A stretch of 64,000 nt of DNA from positions 433,684-497,683 of the forward strand of contig VFFE01007084.1 in NCBI GenBank assembly GCA_008921705.1, read 5' to 3'. The DNA is from Burhinus oedicnemus. Taxonomy: Eukaryota > Chordata > Aves > Charadriiformes > Burhinidae. A program made the translations under genes and the position numbers. Positions 36,601 to 49,240 of the stretch are shown here, one piece after another. A model generated the notes under the pieces. It was not told the origin of the DNA. It saw only the letters and a program-made list of their open reading frames with translations, and did no database searches. The first letter of the stretch is position 1; every line of letters starts with the position of its first letter.

Positions 36601-39600
36601 TTGGCAACTTGGTGTGAAATGCCGGTAAACAGGAGACAGGAAGAGTACTTCTTGCATCTTGATGATTTTCTTTTCTTATCAGGGTTTGTAAAATTGTATG
36701 TCCATTTGTTCCAAAGAGATCATAAGTTAAAGTGACAAGACAAAGTTTGTACAGAGGCAGGGAGCAGAGGAAAGCTTACATGGAGAAGAAAAGCCACTCT
36801 GGAGGTAAGGCCTATGCAAGTCAATTTAACCTATGGCAAAAGCCACGTACTTCACAAAAACAGTTCTCTGTCTCTTTGCTGGAAAAGTCTAGTGATTTTT
36901 TTGTTTGTTTTTCAATGAAATCAGCAATACAAAGAGGAGAAGTGGCCATCTCAGGCTCATGCAACAGACAAATGGCAAAGACAGGAGTAGAATCGGTGTT
37001 TCTTGTCCTGTAGCTGAGTGCTCTAGACTGCATGAAAAAAAAATTGTGAAAATAAGGTAAGATTCTGGATCTTAACTGTAGCACATTTCACACATGGCAG
37101 CAGAGATTTGAAGTTTTATTTGAACATTAGATGAATATATTGCATGATATGAAATTCCAACAAATCATTTCTTTCCAGCAGGAGAGGCAGAATTGTAATG
37201 TTCTAAGAGTTTCTGATAAGCAGACTTCGTATTGAATCAAATACAAATCAGCTCATGCCATAGAAAATAAAACAGAAGTATCACAGACCATTTTTTTTAA
37301 GCTAAAACCCCCTTTTTTCCTGCCTCTTACTCTGTTCTGCAGCATTCCTTGTATTTTTTGATACAATTGGCTTGTGCATTTTATTCTTATTAGTTATTTC
37401 TTGCAGATTATGCTTTTATAATTAGTAATGGCAATATTTCTACCTAAGATAAGTGTTTTATAGAATTATGTGTGTTGATGTGTATGCCATAGTTAATTGC
37501 ATTCTCTACATTTAGGTAATGTTGTGGGGAATAGTTTCAATTAGTTTGCTTTTCTTCATGGTTATTAAATTCTTTTTTAAAAAAGAGGGGAAAAAACCTG
37601 ACAGGAGAATGCTAGGAGTTTGGAAATAACAGGCTATAGCTTAGCAAACCCGCTGGAAGCCATTTGCAAGTATAACCATATGCTAACCTTTTATCTCTTT
37701 CATTTAGGGGAAGACAAATAAAAATAAAAAGACTAACAGCCCCATAATAACTATATTCTCCTGGCTCAAAGACAACAGTATAAGAAAAACTTTAAATATA
37801 ATGTTATTTTTCACAACAGCCCTCAATGTAACATTGTCTAGCAACTAATAATAGTCTTATTAGACGACTAAGAATAAACAATTAAAATAATTCATTTTCG
37901 TCATGCTGCAATGGCTCCAACCCTCCTCCCAGCCCCTGCACAGACCAAACCAAGAGGACTGGTCAATGGGATAAACAAAACAACACTCTGGTGTCATTGA
38001 CAATCTTAAGATAGTAAGCCTGGTTGCGTACCAAAGGTCTTCAGTACAAAAAGGGTAAATGTAGATGAAATAAAAAATTTAGGATGGCCAAGTGAGGCAG
38101 GAGAGATGTTTTAGACTGTCTGTCACTTAATGTAATAGGATTTGATACCTAGTGAGAATCTGTTCCACTCAGAAAAGTAATTCCCTTAAATTTTGTGCAG
38201 AAGCCTGCAAGAGCTCTTCATGGACAGATAAGGGAAGCCGTGTAAAGCAGTTGTAAAGACTCCTAGTCAGAGATGGGGCCATGGTGTCATAAGATCCTCC
38301 GCACAGCCTCCTGTCATATTGACTCACCTGCTGCTCCTCTCCTCGTCGCTGATTGAAGGGACATTGCTTTAACAAAGTCACCGGGACCACTTGAGACTCA
38401 CCTCCAGGGGTTGCAAACAACTCTCTAACAGTGTTGCATGGTAACTGAGCAGGCTGTGCCACAATATTTTAATCAATTGATCAAGCTGGGGTGGATCCAT
38501 ATGCCTGAAAAATAATTAACATAGCCAGTATCTAATACTGGCAGCTGTGACGGGCTAACAACCATTCTAGTGACCTTAGCATTGCTCAAGCTTCAGAGAA
38601 AATTCTGCGGGAGATTAAGAAAGTGGAATGGAAAGCAAGGTAAAAAGCCAAAGTTCTGCAATATTAAGCTATCTTTTTCTGATAAGCAACATTTTATTAA
38701 CAACTGTCATAAACAGTATGAACATGCCAATGCCATGACAAAAAACTGTCACGTCATGATGCCAAGGAAAATTAGAAAGTGATACAACAATGGAGTGACA
38801 GAAACACAGGCACATCTAAGAAAGACTGAGGAACTGCAAGGACTAACCTGTTATTCCATTTTAAACTGCATTATTTGTTCCAATTACAGCAGATATTCTG
38901 GGCCTTGACTCAGGAGCTGATCAAATACTGCAGGAGCTGACAACTGAACAGTCGTTTCAGCCTCCAGCAGGCATGAGAGTTGAACTTGTTGCTCCATACT
39001 GAGGCACTACATGACCAAACCTTCCTACTGGCTTTATGACTCTTGCAGGGTGGGAACAGGACAAGGCAGTGACACAAATCCTCTCTTCTGCTGCTGGAAT
39101 AAGCTACATATGGCGAGAAAATGCCAAAAACACAGTTTCTGAATTCTGGAACGGTGGGATTCCTGACTTCCTCTGTAAACCAAACCTATAAACCAAGTTC
39201 TAATTTTAGGATGATATTAAATGAACCTTTCACAGGCTCCCATCTTTGAGAAATGCTACTACCACTATTATAACTTTGATACTTACTTAATCCTCCTTAG
39301 AATTAAATTCCTACTCAGTCTCCTTGACTCCTACCTCACTCAAGCTGCAGCTACACTCAATATTTCTGGTTTGCAAGAACAGGAACCAGATTTGCACAAA
39401 TAACCTCCCACACTGCCCTTAATTTTCTTTTGCAAGTGTCTCCAAACACCGTGGAGTGCAAGGAGATGTAACTGCAGCTTGTTCCCTGTAAGGAAGGTAC
39501 CAGTTGCTGCACATCTTTGCACAACTTGGAGCACTGAGGGTTACACTGAGCTGCTTGGCCTCCAGGATGACTTTGATAATCAAACTTATGAGTGTTATAC

Positions 39601-42600
39601 CAAACCTAGGCAAAAATAATTTGTTCTGTTGTAATATAAGATGGAGTTTTAAATTTATGCTTTCTGTCAAATTACATTTATTTAAATGATACTCAGTTAA
39701 TATTAATATCTAGATGTTTCTGTTGAGGATGGTCTCTTTCTAATTGCAAGCTTATGAGAAGGTCACACTTTCTTGCTACATTAAAAAAGAAAATGTCTGG
39801 GTACCTTACAAAAGCACTGTACATTTTTGCAGGACATAAGAAAGGGGATAAAGACAGCTGCAGCAGTGAAAGCCCACACTTCCAGTGGACTCCTTCTGAC
39901 TGTACAATGGCCTAACTTTGGATGAAAGTTATCTCCATCTTTACGTGTGCAGAACAGAAAGGCAGAAGTCAAAACCTATTTTCTTAAATAGGTTTGAGAG
40001 CTATCACGCAGAGAAAATGAGGGCTATTTCTAGCTCGTATCAGAAGGGGGCAATAGTTATCACCGTAAAAAGCTAGAAAACGAACACCTAAGTAAGAGCC
40101 TGAAACAAATCTCACTCTTACAGTTTTCATTTCCCTGTCACTGTTTTTTTTTTATTCATTTTAAGCATCCATTCACTATTAAATAGCCATTAACAGAAAG
40201 TTATTAGCAAACAGTTTTAGTAATCCTTCCATAAAAACATTTTTCTTACAGAAACTTCATCACGTGGAAAGATTTAATTTTGTTAATAATGTTAGTTGAA
40301 AGAGTATGTTTCTATATATACTAACTTTAAAAATATTTTAAAACGGTTGTTATTTGGGTCTTTTAGTATCTCTCTAAACAGTCAGAAGTATGATTACAGA
40401 ATTATGAACTTCCCACACTTTGACTTAATACGTAAATTTAATGAGAACCATACCAGGTTGCAAGAAATAAAAGAAACACTTTTTTGGAATTAATTTTACT
40501 GCCTTAATAAAGAGAAAAGGTAGAATATTTGAGATAACAGTCTGCACTTCCTGATGCTAGTTTTAGAATCTATACAGAAAATAATTTTGTCCTTATTCTG
40601 GACCCTAATCTTCCATTTCTATACCTTTGTAGCATCTAATTGAGACCCTCTTCTCATATAACAAGAAGACAAAGGAAGCAAGGGTTTGAGCTGCTGGGAA
40701 CAATTCATGGCTGCCCAGCTAAGAATCCATAGTCTACATTTTTTAAGTTTTTCAACAGTAGATCACACTTTTTCTTCCTTGTTTAGGAAGCAGTTTTATT
40801 TTAAAATTAATTTTCTATGGATGTCCACACTTCACTAAAGTTTCCGTTCTGCAGAATTGCTGAATACCATGTCTGCTTGCTGATTTTCACTGACAAGCAA
40901 GGGAAGATTATGTGACCAGAGAGGCTGAATGCTCCATGCTTCCAGTACACAGAATTATCTCATGATCGTTGATATACGAACTTTGACAAAGGAAGAGAAC
41001 ATTCTCAAATGCCAAAATGTTTGCTGAATCACTGTACAGATGGATTTTTATCATACTAATCTCATTCTACAGGAGTTCAAGGACAGGAGAAAGAGTCTTC
41101 CAAACATTCGTAGAAAGGGATATTTTGGCTAACTGTCACTCTATGTGCTAATCAACTTAATGAATTTTTAAAAGAGAACTGAGTAGGATCAATAATCTAC
41201 TTGAAATTTTAAAATGGAATGGTCCTAAGTCTTATTTCCCTTGAACTGAATTCAAAATTTACATTCAGAGAAAAAATAAGCATGCACCAAAAATCAACCT
41301 CAATTTGTAATTTCAAAATTTCGTTAGCTTCCGTTTTCCTTTCCTAACTTTACAACATGATTTATCTTCCCTGTGCTTTATCTCATTTCACCTTTTTGAT
41401 GACACTCACTTTTCATGAAAACTTTGTGTAAAATCAGCAATTTTCCAGTTAATTTATTTATTCAACTTAAAAGCCTTGCAGGTCAACTTTCCAAACTGAA
41501 GTAAATGTGGGTTTCCTCACATTTTTTATGCACAAAACAAAAATACTGTAGCAGAAGAACTGGCAAGTACGTATCAAACTAAAGTCAAAATGAGACCAAG
41601 TTGCTTTGTAGGAAATGGAAAGAAAGAAGAAAAGGTATGTAGTCTTCTTTCCCAAGCCACAGCAAACTGATGTTCAGGGATTTCAACCAGAAGTGTCACC
41701 CTTGTATTTAATAATGCCCAGAGGGTTTTTTTTCCCCATTATTTCTTCAATCACTTTTAGAATCTATGTAAACATTCATCATCTGTAGCCTCCTGTAACA
41801 AGCTAAAGCATCAGAAAGAAATTTGTGATTTGAGGCTCTAAATCTAAAATCATTATCATTTTAGGGCTAGAACAAATTCAGCTAAATATAGAGTTCTTTT
41901 CCCTTAAACTCAGGTTCTCACCTTCACTATTTTTTTGCAGAAATGTATAAAATCTAACAATCTATGCAAGTTTGTTATTATTCAACAGCCTTAAAAATCT
42001 TTCCAGCATACAAGGGGTTATGTGCCCATATACTGGGAACTACTACAGTATATAGGATCTCCCTAAGTCTAACTCATGATCCCAACAGCAACCTTTTGGC
42101 TTTCAAAGGCAAATGGAAAGATAGCTAGAACTGCTCTTTGGGTACCTAGACACAGAAGAAGAAAGAAGTTATTTTGGTACATCCCATTTCACAAAGATTT
42201 TATTCAAGGATAGGAGAGCAAAAAGGGAGCAGAAGAAAGCAAACACAAAAAGACATCATAAAAGGACCTATAGAGGCTTAAACATATTCTTTGCTCTGGA
42301 GTCCAGAATGGTTCTCTGCAGACCTTGCTCGTCTTGTGCCAAATGCCTCAGATGAAGGTGTAAGGAGGTTAGCAAGTTATAGGCAGATATGGGACAATTC
42401 TTTCCCTACATGATGGTTTTGCCCCCAAGCCTGTACCTAAATATTAGCTTATTCCCTGAAACAAGAGCTTTTACATATCTTTCAATATAATAGTTAACAT
42501 TAAATATTACTTTTAAATAAAAATTGTTATCTCTCTGGTCTGTGCAGTGATCTGTAGCAGTAAGTGTAGCATAATTCCTTTGGAATGAAAAAGATTTCTT

Positions 42601-45097
42601 CTAAAGGCTGTGATATGTCACTCTTCAACACTGTAAGTTCTTTTGGTAAGCCAGAGAAAATAAATATTTTTGAAGGTCTTGGTCATTTTCCTTCTTTTTC
42701 ATAGAAGGTACATTTAAAGTAAGCTTAAGAAAACAAAGTAGCTTAAGATAAGTGTAATATCGCCAAAGCATAGTATAATCAGGCTTTTTTATGATTTTCT
42801 TACCTTTTCATCATAAGAATGAATTAGGCATAAAAGTTAACACCTAATTATGAATCCATTAAATACTGCCGTTTTCATTTTTCTTTTGTAATTAATAGTT
42901 AGCATTTATTTCTAATCTCTATTTCCTGACTTTTAAGTTTATTACAAGGTGTTATTTTGTTCTTAATTTCAATCTTAACTTCTAAGGAAATATCTTCTCA
43001 AAACATTACCAAACTTCTGTCTTACACACTTAATACTATATTCAAACAGTTTAAGTTACTAAGGTGGTTTTCCTTGGTAGGAACCATTACTCACAATTCA
43101 GTATAAGCCCATTAAAATTCTCCCTTGATATTTATGATACAAAAAAGTCAATGTAAACCAACACTAGTACATGCCTTTTTGTATAATGATATGCATTTCA
43201 TAAATTCTTGATCTTTACATGTGTCACTTCCAATTTAGATCATGTAGGTTTTAAGCAGGTTTTTACTTTTTTTTTTGTTCTATGCCTATGTTTAACTATG
43301 ATAATAATCTTTAACCTAAGAACTACAGCCTCTATATTTAAGAAAGTACGTAGTCACGGAAGAAACAACCACACAAAACCTCAATGGATATCCTAAAATG
43401 ACAGTTGACTTCTGCTTTAGAAATCACCAACTGAAACATTGAGTCTTCCGCTTGATGGAAAAGAGAGCAGACATCAATGAGGACAACCAAATTCCAGTTT
43501 CAGCATCAGTAAGGTGCACTAAAATTAGGAAGCCTTCCTCCTGTGCATAAAAGAGCCAATCAGTTTGGAAAGACTTGAATAAAAAGAAAAATCTATATCA
43601 ACGTTCATTTTCTTATGATTTTCTGATTCTCAAAGTCAATCTGATTTCTTATTGAGAAGTCTCTATTCCATAATAGGTGAGTATGTTGTTACTGAGGTCA
43701 GATAGACTCCAATTTAAAAGAAAAAAAAAAAAGAAAAATGGAATATATGTATATGTTTGAATAACCACCATTCCCTACTTTCATTTTTCCCAGTGCCTGC
43801 TTTGATTTAATATGAAGAATAAAAAAAAGATTATATGATACATATACATGCATATGCACACTGAAGATTCAGAAAACCGATGAATTGTGTACCAATATTA
43901 ATATACGAAAATGCATACATTATCTTTTAGAATAAATATATGTTATAAATATATTGCATTTGCTTTCAAAACACATCCTTAGAAGTTCCTCATGTGTTTT
44001 GGATGACTGTATTCATGTAAACGGTGCAGAGTTAATTAAAAGTCAAGTTTAAATGTTATATTAGAATAAAAGTACATAGCACTTTTTCTAAGTACTTATT
44101 TTCAATCTCTTGCCAACATAAAGAATAGTTTCAAAAGGAAAGCTTCAGAGAAACTTTCTATCAAAATGCATAATGAATAAAAAATGCAGAGAAGAAGAAA
44201 TATATGACTATAATTATCAAAAAGGAATTTTACTTGAAATTTTTACCTATACTATACCCCCTGGCTATTGTCCAACTGCTAAACTAACTGAACCAATGCA
44301 CCCAATACTTTCTTAGTGTTATTATTAAGTGTTTTGTGTAATGATCTTATTTACTTCAGAGAGATACACAGAGGGAGGGATATTTATTAAATTTCATGTT
44401 TCAATTTCAGACTGATTATTTTTCCTCGGCTTACCTCTGACTTAAAGAAACCCCATGATCCATGAATATCCAGTGACTCAGTAGGCTAATGTAGGACTTT
44501 TTTGAACCAACATCTGTCAGTATGACAGGGCTAAATGCCGATGTCACCCATCAAGTCTCTCATTTAACCCTGAAACTTCAGTATAATAGGTCTGGGTTTT
44601 AGTCACTTTCACCTGTTCAGCTCTTCAAACAAGATGACCTAAAATGTTGAAATTGAATAACGCAGATTCAGAAGTACTAGAATGGTCACATAATTACCTT
44701 CAATTATCATGAGGTGTTGGTGACCCACTGATGAAAGCTTCTACAAAAACTAAGGTGAGGAAAAAAGCTGAGTTATCAGTGTAAGTGCAACCCCGGTTTA
44801 GAGAAAGCCCTCTGGAGGAAGCTATACTTTTTTCTACGGTTACTTTGCAACAATTAACACATTAGGTAGTCAAGTGATTATTTTGCAGCCCATTGCTCTT
44901 GAAAGAGAGAAAGAGAAAAAAAAAATCAGGAATATGAATCAATTCTTCAACTCTTAAAATCAAAGTAAACAGGATTTGGTACCACAAAGTTTTCTAATAA
45001 TGTCTCAGTTATTACATGATCCAGTAAGACACCAACTCTATGGAGAAAAACTCTGACGTATGTATTTAAGTGCACTGCCAAATCCAAGGGTGTTCTT
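33636..45097. other. Long AT-rich unique stretch, no gene recognised
   Basis: Over 11 kb contain only short frames. The longest notable one is 97 codons on minus (38169-38462), with ordinary amino-acid composition but no recognised family. There is no CR1 tail, LTR or RNA gene that I can see. Scattered A- or T-rich runs occur, for example near 43720-43738. Confidence 0.5.
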
Positions 45098-45160
45098 AGG
45101 AGTAGTATCTACTACTAAATGCTAGTAATAGTAGTAGTATCTAGTATTAGATACTAGATA
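45098..45160. repeat. TAGTAT-rich palindromic patch
   Basis: This cluster of TAGTA/TACTA words includes a 10-bp perfect inverted repeat, TATCTAGTAT and ATACTAGATA, around TAG (45138-45160). It also has a smaller AGTAGTA/TACTACT hairpin just upstream near 45101-45116. It can form cruciforms. The origin is probably slippage of TAG triplets. Confidence 0.8.
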
Positions 45161-45162
45161 GA

Positions 45163-45420
45163 CCACAGTAGAATGGACACCTCGGCCACACAGTGCAGCT
45201 GGGCTCACTCTGCCTGACTTGCGAAGAAGCATTCTGGAGGATCTGGGACAAGGAGAAAGTTTCAGACCCTTGGTCAGGTCTGCATACAGCTTTCTTTTGC
45301 CCGGCTGCGCCAACACGCAATGAGAGGAATTGGCGCCACTTTCCTTTGCGTTTCAGCAGAGAGACTTGGTCTCCAATGACACTGCTGTTAAGCTTAACTT
45401 ATCCAGAAACAGGGTAAGCT
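45163..45420 (+). other. GC-richer block with exon-like signals, unknown
   Basis: The block is GC-richer than its flanks and contains a 74-codon plus frame (45193-45417). A pyrimidine-rich stretch ending in CAG at 45354-45356 and a GGTAAGC donor-like site at 45413-45419 bracket about 57 bases (45357-45413), a multiple of three. The translation is not recognised. It could be an exon, an old LTR piece or chance; no neighbouring exon supports a gene. Confidence 0.25.
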
Positions 45421-47516
45421 GAGAATAGATGTCATCTTGCCCATGGCTTCTCTGATCTATCCTAGCCAGACGAGCTGATATTGCTTACAGAGACAACTCT
45501 ACTTCCCAGAAGTGTTGAAACGCACATTATCCTCCCATGTTGCAGTTCTTGCCATAGCTCTTCTGGTCTAGGAATGAAAACTTCCCTACTCTTTCCATCT
45601 TGCCTAAGGGCTGGGAAATCAAGCCAATCTCTCTGAAATCCCGAGAAGTCACTCCACCAGGTTCCAGCAGTTTTTTAAGAGTCAATGTGGATGACTCTTT
45701 GGCTAACAGATGCTTCTCTTTTGATGTCTTTCCTCAAGTTCTCAGGGAGCTGAGTTGCCACTTACTCCTACAAAGCTGAAAAAGCATTTGACCAGCTAGC
45801 TCTAAGAGCACTCTAGAAGAGAACCAGAAAAGAAAGCACAGCATAAAGAGACATTTTTCTTACTTTGCCTATATGTATAACACTTCCGTAACATTACAGA
45901 TGATGTCTATGTATAATTAATTCTGTAAATTCTTTTTATGCTGCTTTAATGGACACTGAAAATGCGTTATGACCCCTGACCTTCAGAATAGCAGGAAGAT
46001 GCTGAACTCAAGAATCAGAATATAAATTTGTTAGAGTCATGATCCTTTCTATCCAAATGACTCTAAATCCAAGACATTAGAAATGAATTTGTTGTTTACA
46101 CAATATTTTGCAGTGCTCTAAGCTTTAATGTATGTAACAAACTGTCAAACATACAGCCAGACTATTACGTTAGAAGCTTTAATTATGGAGTGCTTCAAAC
46201 ATTTCTTGTATTATGCCATCTGGTGCGCAGGGACTTTAATGAATTTATAAATTTAATGGAATATGTTCTGCATTCAAAATGCCTGAAAATTGGTTACTAA
46301 CCACAAATAAATGACAGATTTATCAACATATCAAAAAAATCACAGTCCTTTCAATTAGGCCATGAAATAATCAGCCAATTGCTAAATGCTGGTAATTATT
46401 ACTTAAATAATTCTGTACTATTATTTTTATTCATTTTAAATCTTCAAACATGTCCCAGTCTAGGGATTTTCCTACATTTTCAAATGTAGGGATTATTTCT
46501 CATATGATTTATAAATATTACTAATAACTTTTTGAATTAAAAAAAAAATCAGAGTTGAATCTGTTTCCTGATTATTTACTGTTTACCCAAAAAAGTTCAT
46601 GTAATTAGCTTCAGCAGTAGTGTACTCCTACTCATGGGGTACTTTTTAATAAAACCTGTAATTTTTATTGTTTGAAAGAATTCAATAAATTCAAGTACAA
46701 TAACCTATTTCTGGACAAGACCAGAACAATAAGTACTAAAACAAGACATAGATTCATAATAATTTACTTAGCTGTATTATGAACTAGAAAGCATCAGAGA
46801 AATCATGATATCACACTGACAAGAGGTGTTGAAATAGGATTCTCTCCACAGTTGCGCGGAAGCCTAATCAGGAAAACATAAGCAATAACATTACATTGGA
46901 AATCACTTCCTCATCTATTACCTATTTTTCTTAAATTCTTCCATAAATTTCTCAAGTGATAACATAATTTAAAATATTTTAGGACAATAACGAATAAAAA
47001 AGTTTTCATCTCTAGTTGATTTAGCATGTTTAATTTAACTGGCAGTCAGAAGATATTTTTGGCCAATGTGTTACATGGATGATATATTTCTAGTCTTTGG
47101 CTGTGTTTACTCTCTTTTTAGTACAAGTTCTAGTCCTAAAAATTATGTCTGCAATACTAAAGTTATTTTCCTGAAAATATTCTATAAGGAGCATTAATTA
47201 TATTATTTACTAAACAGGAATGTTGATGCAATATTATTCAAGCCACTGCACCTCCACATATATTCGTATTTGTCTTCTCCTAGAGCATCACATGCTTCCC
47301 ATGTGGCATGAACAACCTCTGTACTCCAGAATTGCTGGGTAAATACCCGTTCGTTTTATCTGAAGAGAAACCAAACGAGGTTAAAAGTTAGATATAAGAA
47401 TACAGAGCAAGGAAATGAGTTACTTATCACAACACTGAAGAAAATTTATGCTATTCACATTATATAGAACATACAATGCCAAACTGAGAGCAAAAATACA
47501 TTAAAAGATTGAATGA
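45421..47516. other. AT-rich unique sequence, no gene recognised
   Basis: I see nothing beyond A/T runs and short chance frames. Confidence 0.55.
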
Positions 47517-49240
47517 GACACGGGCCATGGTGACAGATGGCGAAGAGAAGGCAGAGTTACTGAATGCCTTCCTTGCTTCAGTCTTTACTGCTCAGGCCAG
47601 CCCTCAGGAGTCCCAGACTTTACAGGTAACAGAGAAAGTCTAGAGGAAGGAGGACTTTCCCTTGGTTGAGGAGGATCAAGTTAGAGATCAGTGAAGTAAA
47701 CCGGATACCCACAAGTCTGTGGGTCCTGATGGGATGCACCCGCGAGTGCTGAGGGAGCTGGCAGAAGTCATTGCTGGGCTGCTCTGCAACATCTTTGACA
47801 GGTCCTGGAGAACAGGCGAGGTGCCTGAGGACTGGAGGAAAGCCAATGTCGCTCCAGTCTTCAAAAAGGGCAAGAAGGAAGACCCAGGAAACTCCAGGCC
47901 AGTCAGCCTCACCTCCATCCCTGGAAAGATGATGGAACAGCTCCTTCTGGGCATCATCTCAAAGCATCTGGAGGAAAAGAAGGTTATCAGAAGTAGCCAA
48001 CAGGGATTCACCAAGGGGAAGTCATGTCTGACTAATCTGATAGCCTTCCACAATGGCATGATTGGATGGATAAATGAGGGGAGGGCAGTGGATGTGGTCT
48101 ACCTTGATTTCAGCAAGGCTTTTGACACTGTCTCCCACAGCATCCTCATAGGCAAGCTGAGGAACTGTGAGTTGGATGAATGGACGGTGGGGTGGATTGA
48201 AAACTGGCTGGCAGATAGAGCTCAGAGGGTTGTGATTAGTGGCACAGAGTTTAGTTGGAGGTCTGTGACAAGTGGTGTTCCCCAGGGGTCAGTCCTGGGA
48301 CCAGTGCTGTTCAACATATTCATCAGTGACCTGGATGAAGGGATAGAGTGTACCATCAGCACGTTTGCTGATGACACAAAACTGGGAGGGGTGGCTGACA
48401 CACCACAAGGCTGTGCTGCCATTCAGCGTGACCTGGACAGGCTGGAGAGTTGGGCAGAGAGAAACCTCATGAAGTTCAACGAGGGCAAGTGTAAGGTACT
48501 GCACCTGGGGAGGAATAACCCCATGCACCAGCACAGGTTAGGGGCTGACCTGCTGGAAAGCAGCTCTGTGGAAAGGGACCTGGGAATCCTGGTGGACAAC
48601 AGGATGAGCATGAGCCAGCAATGTGCCCTTGTGGCCAAGAAGGCCAATGGCATCCTGGGGTCCCTCAAGAGGTGTGTGGCAAGCAGGTTGCGGGAGGTTA
48701 TCCTCCCCCTCTACTCTGCCCTGGTGAGGCTGCACCTGGAGGACTGTGTCCAGTTCTGGGCTCCCCAGTTCAAGAAGGACAGGGAACTGCTGGAGAGGGT
48801 ACAGCAGAGGGCTACAAAGATGATTAGGGGGCTGGAACATCTTTCTGTTGAGGAAAGGCTGAGCGACTTGAGTCTTTTTAGTCTGGAGAAGAGAAGACTG
48901 AGCGGGGATCTCCTGAATGCTTATAAATACTTAAAGGGAGGGTGCTGGGAGGATGGCACCAGCCTTTTTGCAGTGGTGCCCAGTGATAGGACAAGAGGTA
49001 ATGGGCACAAACTTGAACCTAGGAAGTTCCATCTAAACATGAGGAGGAACTTCTTTCCTTGGAGGGTGGCAGAGCCCTGGAACAGGCTGCCCAGAGAGGT
49101 GGTGGAGTCTCGGACTCTGGAGACATTCCAAACCTGCTTGGATTCCATCCTGTGCAACCTGCTGTTGATGTCCCTGCTCTGGCAGGGGGGTTGGACTAGA
49201 TGATCTCCAGAGGTGATTCTTTGATTCTGTGATTCTGTGA
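47517..49240 (+). mobile_element. CR1 LINE, 5'-truncated, best preserved in window (copy C)
   Basis: About 1.7 kb of CR1 covers the RT and C-terminal parts of ORF2 and a short 3' UTR (GGTTGGACTAGATGATCTCC). The end is formed by three tandem 8-bp units of GATTCTNT type (49215-49240), the CR1-clade tail. The endonuclease half is missing. One frame runs almost the whole length, so this is the youngest-looking CR1 here. The left boundary is approximate. CR1 copies normally lack clear target duplications and none is seen. Confidence 0.95.
47719..49203 (+). CDS. CR1 ORF2 reverse transcriptase, partial (494 codons)
   Basis: In an intact element this protein copies CR1 RNA at a nicked genomic target. 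Visible RT motifs in order are the NSRPVSLTS region near residue 57, motif [10 protein letters not shown] with the catalytic Asp at about residue 130 (48106-48108), motif [12 protein letters not shown] near residue 185, and motif C FADD with Asp at residues 218-219 (48370-48375). A C-terminal CR1 domain with [10 protein letters not shown] follows. The start is only the first ATG of the open run. The same frame extends upstream to about 47527 but is broken by TAG (47641) and TGA (47692). The N-terminal endonuclease is absent, so autonomous mobility is not expected. Confidence 0.8.
   Translation: MGPDGMHPRVLRELAEVIAGLLCNIFDRSWRTGEVPEDWRKANVAPVFKKGKKEDPGNSRPVSLTSIPGKMMEQLLLGIISKHLEEKKVIRSSQQGFTKGKSCLTNLIAFHNGMIGWINEGRAVDVVYLDFSKAFDTVSHSILIGKLRNCELDEWTVGWIENWLADRAQRVVISGTEFSWRSVTSGVPQGSVLGPVLFNIFISDLDEGIECTISTFADDTKLGGVADTPQGCAAIQRDLDRLESWAERNLMKFNEGKCKVLHLGRNNPMHQHRLGADLLESSSVERDLGILVDNRMSMSQQCALVAKKANGILGSLKRCVASRLREVILPLYSALVRLHLEDCVQFWAPQFKKDRELLERVQQRATKMIRGLEHLSVEERLSDLSLFSLEKRRLSGDLLNAYKYLKGGCWEDGTSLFAVVPSDRTRGNGHKLEPRKFHLNMRRNFFPWRVAEPWNRLPREVVESRTLETFQTCLDSILCNLLLMSLLWQGGWTR

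Noticed and set aside
47688..48840. Several 66-123-codon minus frames
   Set aside because: They are antisense shadows of the CR1 ORF2 at 47719-49203. The same applies to the minus frames over copies A and B.
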